Part shown: positions 53,167 through 61,399 of the stretch, piece by piece
Numbering within the stretch: position 1 is the first letter of the stretch
Layout: each line of letters begins with the position of its first letter
Assembly: GCA_964593705.1 (NCBI GenBank)
Contig: CAZQIV010000002.1
Coordinates: 62,001 to 126,000 of the forward strand
Length of the DNA: 64,000 nucleotides
Reading direction: 5' to 3'
Source: SABY01 sp964593705
GTDB lineage: Bacteria > Bacteroidota > Bacteroidia > Bacteroidales > 4484-276
The notes under the pieces: generated by a model
Told to the model about the DNA's origin: nothing
Databases searched by the model: none
Seen by the model: the letters and a program-made list of their open reading frames with translations, nothing else
Made by a program: the position numbers and the translations under genes

Positions 53167-53571
53167 TTAGAGGTTTTTGGCCCAATTTTCAATCCGAATG
53201 TTTGTAATCCGTTGAAAGTGTGATTCATTATTTGTAACTAAAATCATGTCGTTTGCGATTGCGGATGCTCCTATCAGCAAATCAAAATCATCAATAGGTC
53301 TTCCCTGTTTTCTTAGCCTTGCTTTTTCCTCGGCATATATGTCAAGTGAATTGATAATTGGAAGAATTTGGATTCCTGTTAGGAAGTTATCCAGCGTTTC
53401 TTGATTTTTCTTTTTTGATTGATTGTTTTTCACTCCAAATTTCAATTCAGCCAGTGTAATTTCAGAGATAAATCTATTTCCCTTCTTAATTTTCCGGAAC
53501 TTTTCCTTTAACGAAAACTTCCCCTGAATGTAATAGATACATATATTCGTATCAAATAAATACTTTTTCAA
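53167..53571 (-). CDS. PIN-domain toxin (VapC-like)
   Basis: 134 residues. PIN-domain acidic residues are all visible: FDTNICIYYIQ (first Asp), ITLAELKFGV (Glu), DDFDLLIGASAIANDMILVT (Asp pair), and TNNESHFQRI at the end. Such toxins are Mg-dependent ribonucleases. It overlaps the upstream small gene by 4 bp, the standard antitoxin-toxin layout. Confidence 0.9.
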   Translation of the reverse strand: MKKYLFDTNICIYYIQGKFSLKEKFRKIKKGNRFISEITLAELKFGVKNNQSKKKNQETLDNFLTGIQILPIINSLDIYAEEKARLRKQGRPIDDFDLLIGASAIANDMILVTNNESHFQRITNIRIENWAKNL

Positions 53572-53804
53572 AACGATTCAATTTGACGATTAAAATTTCG
53601 ACTATCTCTAATCTCTGCTATTATTTCTTCAGAATCGCGGTTATCAATCCATGCTCCAAAAGATTCTTCAAACCGATCCTCTTTTGAAACAATATCTCCA
53701 CTAACTGATTGTGATAATTTCTCAATCAATTTGAGCTTTAGTTCAGGATTAAGATTATTTAATAATCCCCAATATCCGCTTAATATTTGTGTTTCTGAAT
53801 TCAT
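53568..53804 (-). CDS. Antitoxin of the PIN toxin pair
   Basis: 78 residues, acidic and probably partly disordered at its C-terminus (EEIIAEIRDSRNFNRQIESF), which would bind the toxin. The N-terminal half (LSGYWGLLNNLNPELKLKLI) is helical and not of a clear DNA-binding type. Assigned as antitoxin from the 4-bp overlap with the PIN gene. Confidence 0.8.
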   Translation of the reverse strand: MNSETQILSGYWGLLNNLNPELKLKLIEKLSQSVSGDIVSKEDRFEESFGAWIDNRDSEEIIAEIRDSRNFNRQIESF

Positions 53805-54667
53805 ATTTTTTTCTTTTTATAAAGACACAAAAATAGGGTTTTAATTTAAACAGATTTGAATACGATCCTGTCGATATAGAAATTGTCGAAGAACTGATGA
53901 ACAAAGAGGTTTTCCCGGGCACAGTAGTAGCTTCTCCGTGAATACCGCCAAAGCATCTGACAGCTATCTCAGGAAAACAGGAAACCTTCCTGAAGTTATT
54001 CACCGGATACCTTGCTCCGATAACTGATAAACCTAACAGGTTTACCCGGTTAAGCTTCATCTAAGAAATCGGGGAATCAGATCACGCCCAGAAGAAAAAT
54101 CTGTTAGGTTTCCCAACCAGGAAACTTTAAAAAACGTTATCCCCTCTTTCCCGAAAGTGCTTCGAATCGCCCCACTCGCCCAGGGCCAAAACACACCCGG
54201 CTTACTCTATGGAGTGTTGGGGTTTTCGAGATGCACATCTGTTTCTTCCTGAATCTTTTGAAAAAAATGAATGGGTAAATGTTTTCAGACAGATGGATAT
54301 TTTAGGCTTGCTATTCCCTGCGGGGCTGCAAACCCACGCGGGCCCGGGTTCGCAGCCCTGACCAAAGGGAAGGGATCGCAAGCCTGGAATAATTTTCCAT
54401 CGTTGTCTTTTAACGTTTCGAGGTTCGCGAAATGGCGGACGCTCTAAAGTCAAGGGCAGGACGTAACTTTCTATTCCCGTACGTACGGGATAGAAACGTT
54501 GTAATTAAATATCAAGAAGGTTCTGGAAGTCAGGGCTTCACTTCGAGTGAAACCCTGACTAAACCGTGGCTTTATATGAGAGTTTTTGAATATGAGCCAC
54601 AAAAAAATAGTATCATTGCATCCATGTTTTTATTCAAAATTTATAATACTCATTTAAACAAGAACTC
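53805..54667. other. Intergenic region with a possible gene scrap and hairpins
   Basis: No intact gene. About 53857-53940 reads EYDPVDIEIVEELMNKEVF then PGTVVASP and a stop, possibly the tail of a lost gene. Three separate hairpins lie between 54322 and 54562 and are listed together. Confidence 0.5.
54322..54562. repeat. Cluster of three hairpins before the T9SS cargo gene
   Basis: GGGGCTGCAAACCC pairs with GGGTTCGCAGCCC (54322-54359); TTTCTATTCCCGTACG pairs with TACGGGATAGAAA (54469-54497); GTCAGGGCTTCACT pairs with AGTGAAACCCTGAC (54531-54562). They may be intergenic repeats or RNA structures in the leader of the next gene. Confidence 0.6.
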
Positions 54668-56656
54668 ATGAAAAAGAGATTTTTACTACTGGCCGCTTTG
54701 GTGGCCTTACTAATTTTTGGACAAGTCACTCCTGCCTCAGCACAATGCGATATTATTATCGATATGCAGGACAGTTATGGAGACGGATGGAATGGCGCAT
54801 CCCTCAAAGTATATGATGGTTCCACCCTATTGGGTACTGCCACAATAGGGAATGGCTTTACCGGACAAGCCATCATTACAGCCCCTGAAATGGCGACTAT
54901 TAGCCTGGTCTGGGTTTCCGGATCCTATGATGAAGAAATTTCCTTTACTGTTACCAATGGCATCGGCATACAGGTTTATGTATGCGAATTGTTGCAAACT
55001 CCGCCTGCCGGAGAGTTTTTCGTATTTACAAATGTGTGTTCTACCGAAGGAACCGACATCAACTTAATCGATTTTATTATTCCCACAAAAGTAGCTGCGG
55101 GAGGTGTAGAAATTAAAGGGATCATTCGCAGCGAAAGAGATACTCCCATTTCTTCATTCGATGTTGTTTATTCGCTTGATGGAAGTGATAGTGAGGTAGC
55201 TACTTTTGACGGCCTGAACCTGGTGTTTAACGAAACGTTTGAATTTGTTCATCCCCAGATTGCAAATCTCGAAGTTGGAGAGCATGAAATTGAATTAAGG
55301 GTCGAAAATATAAATGCACAGGGCGATGATGACGACCCCGACAACAATAGCCTGGAGGCTGCGGTATTATGTGTAAACGAAGTATTTGTAAAAAATGTGG
55401 TTTACGAAGAAGGAACCGGAACATGGTGCGGATGGTGTCCGCGTGGTTTGGTTGGATTAAATACCATGGGACATAATTATACCGATGGCACCTGGATTGG
55501 AATTGGCGTTCACAATGGCGACCCAATGACCGTTGCTGAGTACAACCAGGGAATTGGAGGCTTTATCTCGGGATATCCGAGCGGGGTAATGAACAGAGAA
55601 TTTGTGTATGATCCGGGTTTATCAACGCTTGAACCCGCCTACCTGTTAGCTAAAATGGAAGTACCAATGGGGAAAATAGAAATTACAGCAAAAACCTGGG
55701 ACGAAGGTAGCGGCGAACTCACCCTTGAAGCTACCTCAAACTTTGCCATGGATTTGACGAGTACCTCCTTTAACCTCTCGCTGGTTGTTGTTGAAAGTGG
55801 AATGACAGGAACTACTTCACAGTGGAATCAGGCCAACTACTATTCAGGCGGTGCTTATGGCGATTTGATTGACTGGGATGGAACCAACTGGGCCAATCTT
55901 CCCAATCCTGTTCCTGCTGCCGATATGGTATATAACCACGTTGGCCGGGTTTTAGTCGGTGGCTGGGATGGCGTGCCGGGAATTATTCCTGCTGATGTGC
56001 TTTATGGCACTCCCTATACATACGAGTTTACCTATACATTGGACGAAGCATTCGACCCTGCGGCGGTTGATCTCGTGGTTATGCTTATTGACGACCAAAC
56101 GGGAATTATTGTCAACGCGTATCAATTGGCACTTGAAGCCGACATTCTGGCTCCTGAATTTTCTAGCGATGTCCAAAGCGGTGTAGCTCCATTGCAGGTT
56201 GCATTTACCGATGAAACCTTAGGTGGAGATGTGGCTGAATGGTCGTGGGATTTTGATAACGATGGCGTAGAAGACTCGAACGAACAAAACCCGACTTTTA
56301 CTTATGAAGAAGGCGGTATTTTTACCGTTACTTTAACAGTTACCAATCAAACAGAAAATAGCTTTACCCTGGTAAAAGAAAATTATATTAGTGTAGGCGG
56401 TGTTGGTATAAACGAGAATTTGGCGAATAACTTCAAATGTTATCCCAACCCGGCAACTGAGCAAATTCATGTACAAAGTGCAGATGCATTAACCGGTATC
56501 CGGATATTTAATGTTAACGGACAAATGGTTTACCAAAACAAAACCGGTGACTCCAAGCTCCTGACCATTGATGTTTCATCCTTCAAAAAGGGTGTTTATT
56601 TTATGGAAGTGAATACAGAAGCTGCATCGCAACGCGTAAAGATTGTTGTTGATTAG
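54668..56656 (+). CDS. Type IX secretion cargo with thioredoxin-like Omp28, PKD and sorting domains
   Basis: 662 residues. Signal peptide ending ASAQ; an N-terminal domain (DSYGDGWNGASLKVYDG) common in extracellular proteins; a thioredoxin-like Omp28-related domain with CGWC (GTGTWCGWCPRGLVGLN, about residues 255-271); a PKD domain (VQSGVAPLQVAFTDET; WSWDFDNDGVEDSNEQNPTF); and a C-terminal type A sorting domain (CYPNPATEQIHV; GIRIFNVNGQMVY; KGVYFMEVNT) that directs export through the type IX system. Likely a cell-surface or secreted protein. The 228-bp element copy B begins at the base after its TAG stop codon. Confidence 0.93.
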   Translation: MKKRFLLLAALVALLIFGQVTPASAQCDIIIDMQDSYGDGWNGASLKVYDGSTLLGTATIGNGFTGQAIITAPEMATISLVWVSGSYDEEISFTVTNGIGIQVYVCELLQTPPAGEFFVFTNVCSTEGTDINLIDFIIPTKVAAGGVEIKGIIRSERDTPISSFDVVYSLDGSDSEVATFDGLNLVFNETFEFVHPQIANLEVGEHEIELRVENINAQGDDDDPDNNSLEAAVLCVNEVFVKNVVYEEGTGTWCGWCPRGLVGLNTMGHNYTDGTWIGIGVHNGDPMTVAEYNQGIGGFISGYPSGVMNREFVYDPGLSTLEPAYLLAKMEVPMGKIEITAKTWDEGSGELTLEATSNFAMDLTSTSFNLSLVVVESGMTGTTSQWNQANYYSGGAYGDLIDWDGTNWANLPNPVPAADMVYNHVGRVLVGGWDGVPGIIPADVLYGTPYTYEFTYTLDEAFDPAAVDLVVMLIDDQTGIIVNAYQLALEADILAPEFSSDVQSGVAPLQVAFTDETLGGDVAEWSWDFDNDGVEDSNEQNPTFTYEEGGIFTVTLTVTNQTENSFTLVKENYISVGGVGINENLANNFKCYPNPATEQIHVQSADALTGIRIFNVNGQMVYQNKTGDSKLLTIDVSSFKKGVYFMEVNTEAASQRVKIVVD

Positions 56657-56884
56657 TACCTTTTCTCTAATATTCTGCCATTTTTTGGCAGAATATTAGA
56701 GAAAAAGTACTCAAGCAAAATTTAAAATGCATTGTCGATAATATGAAAGGTAGGTGAATAATAAAGCTCTAAATTGCAAAATATGCATTTATAAATTTTG
56801 CCGACTAACTTGGACAAACCAAAACAGGAATACACCATAAGTTTTACATGATCACCTTGTTTGGTTTTGGTTTGTCCAAGTTAG
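56657..56884. mobile_element. 228-bp structured element (copy B)
   Basis: Differs from copy A (46921-47148) at about two positions and has the same orientation. It begins at the base after the TTAG that forms the T9SS gene's stop codon and ends in TTAG. A 22-base partial duplicate of its tail (GGTTTTGGTTTGTCCAAGTT...) follows at 56885-56906. Confidence 0.85.
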
Positions 56885-56906
56885 GGTTTTGGTTTGTCCA
56901 AGTTAG

Positions 56907-57553
56907 GGTTTTGTTTAGGATAAATAAATAACAAAACCTTTTGATTAGAGTTTGTCATTCATCCAAAAGGCGAAATGCAATTAAACTCCGGTTAGAGGGG
57001 GGGAATTGGATTTCGTCTTTTTTTTTGATTTTCTTTTTTAAACACGAAAAAGGATTGTGCATTAAAATTAACCTTTGTGAACCTTAGTGTCTTGGTGTCT
57101 TGGTGGCTGCTCTTGTTTAATTTGCCCCTAAAACGGAGTAGCAAAAATCTTCGATGTTGTTTATTAGGGTTATGGCCACAGGCTGAAAGCCTGTCCATAG
57201 GACTCCTGCGGAGAAACATCGAAGCACAAAAGCACCCCCAAATCACCGGCAGGCCGAAGGTCTGCAACAGAATAAATGGGAAAACTCTCCGGCTGAAGAT
57301 TATTTTTTTGGTGATGGGTTTCAGCCCTTCAGGCTGAGGGGATGTTGTAGCTTCCCCCGTAAGGTCAGGCGATGCCTGACCTTGTGATGTGCCAACCTTT
57401 CAGGCTGCCGCATTGCTTTGAGCATTAAGAGCAAATTTTAGAAACCATCCCTTATTCCCTTGCCACTCACATAGTGATGCCCCTGGCAGAAGGCTCGAAG
57501 GCTCTCCCGATAGATAGGGATGCCCGCTTCGCGAGGCGGGCCTTTGGTAAAAG
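56907..57553. other. Intergenic region with repeat fragments
   Basis: No gene. Contains a TTAGTGTCTTGGTGTCTTGG repeat fragment near 57085, CAGGCCGAAGGTCTGC and CAGGCTGAAAGCCTG-type short palindromes, and GGTCAGGCGATGCCTGACC (57363-57381). Confidence 0.6.
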
Positions 57554-57584
57554 AAACACGAAGAAAAAATTAGGATAGGATTTC
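57554..57584. repeat. Direct repeat left of the DUF4143 ATPase gene
   Basis: AAACACGAAGAAAAAATTAG followed by GATAGGATTT; the same 30 bases (one A fewer) recur at 58804-58833, immediately after the gene. Confidence 0.75.
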
Positions 57585-57680
57585 CGATAATTCATTGACC
57601 ACGATCAACAAATTAACGTTAATTCGTGTACCACGGTAGATGAATTTATGTAAATTTGCAGACACATAATTCGTAAACCA

Positions 57681-58805
57681 ATGATTACACGCACTTTAAC
57701 AAATTCACTAATTAATTATCTAAAACCAGGTCATGTATTAGCACTTTTTGGTGCCAGGCGTACCGGCAAAACGGTAATCATGCAAACGATTATCGGGGCT
57801 TTGAAGGATAAACAAGTTTTGATGCTAAATGGTGAAGACATGGATGTAGCATCGGTTTTGACGTCACGAAGGCAAGAAACACTTAAAAACCTGGTAGCCG
57901 GATTTGATTATCTATTTATTGATGAGGCCCAAAATATTCCGCAAATTGGTGCCAGCCTGAAACTCTTGGTTGATACCCAGCCCGATGTCAGCATTTTCGT
58001 TACGGGTTCAGCATCTTTCGCTTTGCGTAATCAAATTGGTGAACCGCTTACAGGTCGATCAACTTTTTTTTACCTCCACCCATTTTCAATTTCAGAAGTT
58101 ACCAATAGCCTTATACCTGCAATGCAGCAATTACCTGCGATACTAATTTACGGAATGTACCCCCAGGTATATCTTTCCGAAAATCTAACTGAAAAACGGA
58201 GGGTGCTTGAGGGCATTAAAAACGGATACCTCCTAAAAGATGTCCTTCAACTCGATAATTTGAAGGACAGTTTGTTCATTATTAATCTTTTGCGATATAT
58301 TGCTTTGCAAATAGGAAACGATATATCGTACAGCGAACTTGCTTCAAATCTTAATACTACCGTAAAAACCGTTCAACGCTATCTTGATATTCTTGAAAAA
58401 GCATTCATAATTTTTCGCTTGCAAGGCTTTAGCCGGAATTTACGGAAGGAGATTGGTAAATCGCCGAGATTTATTTTTTGGGATAATGGGATTAGAAATG
58501 CTATTATTTCGAATTTCAACCCGCCCGAAAACAGGGATGATATGGGCAAGCTGTGGGAAAACTTTTGTATTTCAGAAAGAATAAAAAAACAGCAATATGC
58601 CGAAACATTCTCAAATTTCTACTTTTGGAGGACTTACGATCAGCAGGAAATAGATTTGATTGAAGAAACCAACCAAAAGCTCTCAGCCTTCGAGTTTAAG
58701 TGGGGCAAAAAAATGGCCAGAACTCCTAAAGCCTTTAGGGAAGGCTACCCGGATGCAAGTTTCGCAACTATCAACCGAATGAACTTCTATGATTTTCTTT
58801 TTTAA
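57681..58805 (+). CDS. AAA ATPase with C-terminal DUF4143
   Basis: 374 residues. Walker A FGARRTGKTVIM, Walker B YLFIDEAQNI, then sensor FVTGSASF; a winged-helix-like segment (SYSELASNLNTTVKTVQRYL) precedes the DUF4143 domain, whose PD-(D/E)XK-like EIDLIEETNQKLSAFEFKW is visible near the end. These ATPases are very common, often multicopy and mobile in Bacteroidota and archaea, with no firm function. The 30-bp direct repeats flanking this gene, one starting inside its stop codon, suggest it was inserted or duplicated as a unit. Confidence 0.88.
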   Translation: MITRTLTNSLINYLKPGHVLALFGARRTGKTVIMQTIIGALKDKQVLMLNGEDMDVASVLTSRRQETLKNLVAGFDYLFIDEAQNIPQIGASLKLLVDTQPDVSIFVTGSASFALRNQIGEPLTGRSTFFYLHPFSISEVTNSLIPAMQQLPAILIYGMYPQVYLSENLTEKRRVLEGIKNGYLLKDVLQLDNLKDSLFIINLLRYIALQIGNDISYSELASNLNTTVKTVQRYLDILEKAFIIFRLQGFSRNLRKEIGKSPRFIFWDNGIRNAIISNFNPPENRDDMGKLWENFCISERIKKQQYAETFSNFYFWRTYDQQEIDLIEETNQKLSAFEFKWGKKMARTPKAFREGYPDASFATINRMNFYDFLF

Positions 58806-58833
58806 ACACGAAGAAAAATTAGGATAGGATTTT
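58804..58833. repeat. Direct repeat right of the DUF4143 ATPase gene
   Basis: AAACACGAAGAAAAATTAGG then ATAGGATTTT, starting in the TAA stop codon. Confidence 0.75.
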
Positions 58834-59264
58834 CAAATTTGGTAGCAGCGTGAAATATCTCAGTCGATTCGTGGAGTATGACACTTCCTTGTTGGTAAGC
58901 TAAATTTTGGGAAATGCTACAAAATTATAACACTGATGCCTGTTTTTATTACTTGGAACAAATATTGTAAGCCAAAATGATTTTATCTTTGCAAAATGAA
59001 ATTTAATCCATTACCACCTCATATTTTTTTGTGCTTCCATTTTTTTTGTTCTAATATTACGCGACAGGCATTTTAAGCAATACCGATAGAAACACAAATT
59101 TTTATCAATTCGTTCTTACAATTTTTTTAAGGCATCCATCGATACTATCATTACACAAGCTATAAAATAAACAAACAGTTACAACCCAGCACAAAATAAT
59201 ATGGCTTTTATTGAACATTATTCAGTTTAAAATATTTATTAAAAACAACTTAAAAATTTTTACA
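58834..59264. other. Intergenic region before the DUF4136 gene
   Basis: AT-rich; nothing recognised. Confidence 0.4.
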
Positions 59265-59945
59265 ATGAAAAGAAGAACACTCTTTACACTCCTTGGAGTT
59301 GCAGGTCTTTTTATCTCGGCCTTTTTCACATCCTGTTACCCGGGTGATGATGTTTCATATTCTGACCTCGACCTGGTAACCACAGCCTATGATGAAGAAA
59401 TGGAATATCAACAACTTAAAACCTATTATCTTTATGATTCGGTTATTCATATTAAAGACACCCTTGATGATGATTCTAATGTGGATCTCTCCAGAGAATT
59501 TGATAGAAATATCCTGAAGCTTGTAAAGCAAAACATGAATGATTATGGCTACGATTCAGTGGTAGATCCACAAAATAACCCTCCTGATGTAACGATTACC
59601 GTTTCGGCTATGGCAACAACAAACACCTATGTATATTATTACTACCCTTACTATTATTGGGACTGGGGCTGGGGTTGGTACTACAAAAACACCGATTACT
59701 ACGGTTGGGGATGGTATTACCCGCCATATTGGGGCGGTGGCTATGTAACAAGCTATACCACTGGCACACTGGTAATGAACATGCACGATGTTAGAAATGC
59801 CACTCCCCAAACCGACAGTATTCCAACAATATGGACAGGCGACATTAACGGATTGTTGGGCAGCAGTGCATCAACAACCGAAAGCAGGCTCAACTACAAT
59901 ATCAATAAAGCCTTTGAGCAATCGCCTTATCTAAAAATCAACTAA
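59265..59945 (+). CDS. DUF4136-domain lipoprotein
   Basis: 226 residues from ATG 59265 (the frame opens earlier at 59211). Lipoprotein signal ending FFTSC, with Cys as the lipidated residue. The rest has DUF4136 features: an aromatic-rich middle with repeated Tyr/Trp/Gly (YYYYPYYYWDWGWGWYY), the GTLVMNMHDVRN strand, then a PTIWTGDINGLLG segment. Such lipoproteins are probably outer membrane-associated; function unknown. 35 bp before the beta-barrel gene and likely co-transcribed. Confidence 0.85.
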   Translation: MKRRTLFTLLGVAGLFISAFFTSCYPGDDVSYSDLDLVTTAYDEEMEYQQLKTYYLYDSVIHIKDTLDDDSNVDLSREFDRNILKLVKQNMNDYGYDSVVDPQNNPPDVTITVSAMATTNTYVYYYYPYYYWDWGWGWYYKNTDYYGWGWYYPPYWGGGYVTSYTTGTLVMNMHDVRNATPQTDSIPTIWTGDINGLLGSSASTTESRLNYNINKAFEQSPYLKIN

Positions 59946-59980
59946 GCTCCAATATTGTAAACCATTTAAAATTAAGAAAG

Positions 59981-60568
59981 ATGAAAAAGATATTTTTATC
60001 AGTTATAGCTGTGCTTTTCGTATTCAATATTTTCGCCCAGGAATCATTCTGGTCGGTAACATACCAAATGTCGGTTCCAACAGGCGACACAAAAAACTTT
60101 ACCGACAAAATGAGTTTTCGCGGTTTTGGAATTGAAGGACGTTGGTTTGTAGATAACAATATTACCATCGGTGGAGGCGCACTCTGGAATGTTTTTTACG
60201 AAAAACGAGATAAAGTTACTACCGAACTTGAAAACATTACGGTAACAGGCACACATTACAATTACATTAATGCTTTTCCTTTTTTTGTAAATGCAGCCTA
60301 TTATTTCAACGAAGGAAGCTACATCAGACCTTATGCCGCAATGAACGCCGGGGTAATTTATACATTATACCGTAAAGATGTTGGCCTTTACCGGATTGAG
60401 GAGGATCCCTGGAAGTTTGGTGTAGCCCCCGAATTAGGGGTGCTTATCGAAACTTATGGTGGAGCAAACTTCACTGTAAACCTCAGGTATAATTACGGCC
60501 TGGAAACGGATAACACTGACCCACTCTCCTATTTTGGCATCAATGTAGGGGTAGTTTGGCTCTATTAA
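59981..60568 (+). CDS. Outer membrane beta-barrel protein
   Basis: 195 residues. Signal peptide ending NIFAQ, then alternating beta strands with aromatic belts (SFWSVTYQMSVPTGDTKNF; GGGALWNVFYEK; YINAFPFFVNAAYYF; NFTVNLRYNYGLETDN) and a C-terminal VVWLY, matching the 8-strand OmpA-like barrel type. It may work with the DUF4136 lipoprotein encoded upstream. Confidence 0.85.
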   Translation: MKKIFLSVIAVLFVFNIFAQESFWSVTYQMSVPTGDTKNFTDKMSFRGFGIEGRWFVDNNITIGGGALWNVFYEKRDKVTTELENITVTGTHYNYINAFPFFVNAAYYFNEGSYIRPYAAMNAGVIYTLYRKDVGLYRIEEDPWKFGVAPELGVLIETYGGANFTVNLRYNYGLETDNTDPLSYFGINVGVVWLY

Positions 60569-60602
60569 AACGGTCGGGAAATTGTTAATAATCGAAACAA
60601 TG

Positions 60603-60647
60603 CACTGTTGGGGTAAAAATAACTTCCTCAACAGTGTATTTTTTTTA
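60603..60647 (+). terminator. Intrinsic terminator after the beta-barrel gene
   Basis: CACTGTTG (60603) pairs with CAACAGTG (60629-60636) and is followed by a run of eight or more T. Confidence 0.7.
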
Positions 60648-60657
60648 TGGTTTTGTT

Positions 60658-60665
60658 TACTTTTG
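60658..60665 (+). promoter_or_regulatory. Candidate -7 box for udk
   Basis: TACTTTTG (TAnnTTTG), 22 bp before the start codon and just after the terminator. No clear -33 box. Confidence 0.4.
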
Positions 60666-60686
60666 CTTTAACTAAAAACTAAAGTA

Positions 60687-61304
60687 ATGCTGATAATTGG
60701 GATCGCAGGTGGATCAGGCTCTGGCAAAACCACTGTTGTAAATAAAATAATCAATGGGCTGCCAAAAAATGCGGTGTCGGTCATATCGCAGGATTCATAT
60801 TACAAAGACAACGATCATCTTGCCGAAGAAGAAAAAAAGAGAATTAATTTTGACCATCCCGCTTCCATCGAATTTGAGTTGCTAAACCGGCACATACAAA
60901 ATCTGATGTCAGGCGAAACCATTAACCGGCCAATTTATTCCTATGTAACCTGTGCCCGTGCAGCCGAAACAATTCCGGTTAAGCCTACCAAAGTGATAAT
61001 TATTGAGGGAATCCTTATTTTTACCAATGCAAAACTGCGTGATAAATGTAATATAAAAGTGTTTGTTGACGCTGATACCGATGACCGTTTGATGAGAATT
61101 GTTAAACGCGACCTGGTTGAACGTGGCCGTTCGGTGCAAGGTGTGCTTGAGCATTACGAGCATTTTGTTAAACCTATGCACCTTCAATTTATCGAACCCA
61201 CGAAGCGCTATGCCGATATTATCGTACCGCAAGGCGGGGCAAACCATGTAGCTATTGATATTTTAACATCGAGAATAAAAATGAAATTAAGCGAAAAACC
61301 ATAA
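60687..61304 (+). CDS. udk: Uridine kinase
   Basis: 205 residues. P-loop GIAGGSGSGKTTVVNK at the N-terminus; VISQDSYYKDNDHL and INFDHPASIEFELL are uridine/cytidine kinase signatures; VFVDADTDDRLMRIVKRDLVERGR is the lid region with its Arg. It phosphorylates uridine and cytidine in pyrimidine salvage. Full length. Confidence 0.96.
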   Translation: MLIIGIAGGSGSGKTTVVNKIINGLPKNAVSVISQDSYYKDNDHLAEEEKKRINFDHPASIEFELLNRHIQNLMSGETINRPIYSYVTCARAAETIPVKPTKVIIIEGILIFTNAKLRDKCNIKVFVDADTDDRLMRIVKRDLVERGRSVQGVLEHYEHFVKPMHLQFIEPTKRYADIIVPQGGANHVAIDILTSRIKMKLSEKP

Positions 61305-61399
61305 GCAAGCCTTAAAATATTTTGCGATGATCGGGAATGCTTTTTAAGATACAAAGGTTAACATAACACATATAATCCACTATTTCGAATATTTAACCC

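Noticed and set aside
57001..57340. Short plus- and minus-strand frames around the 'cttggtgtcttggtgg' repeat
   Set aside because: They consist of repeat DNA and palindromes and have no protein-like pattern.
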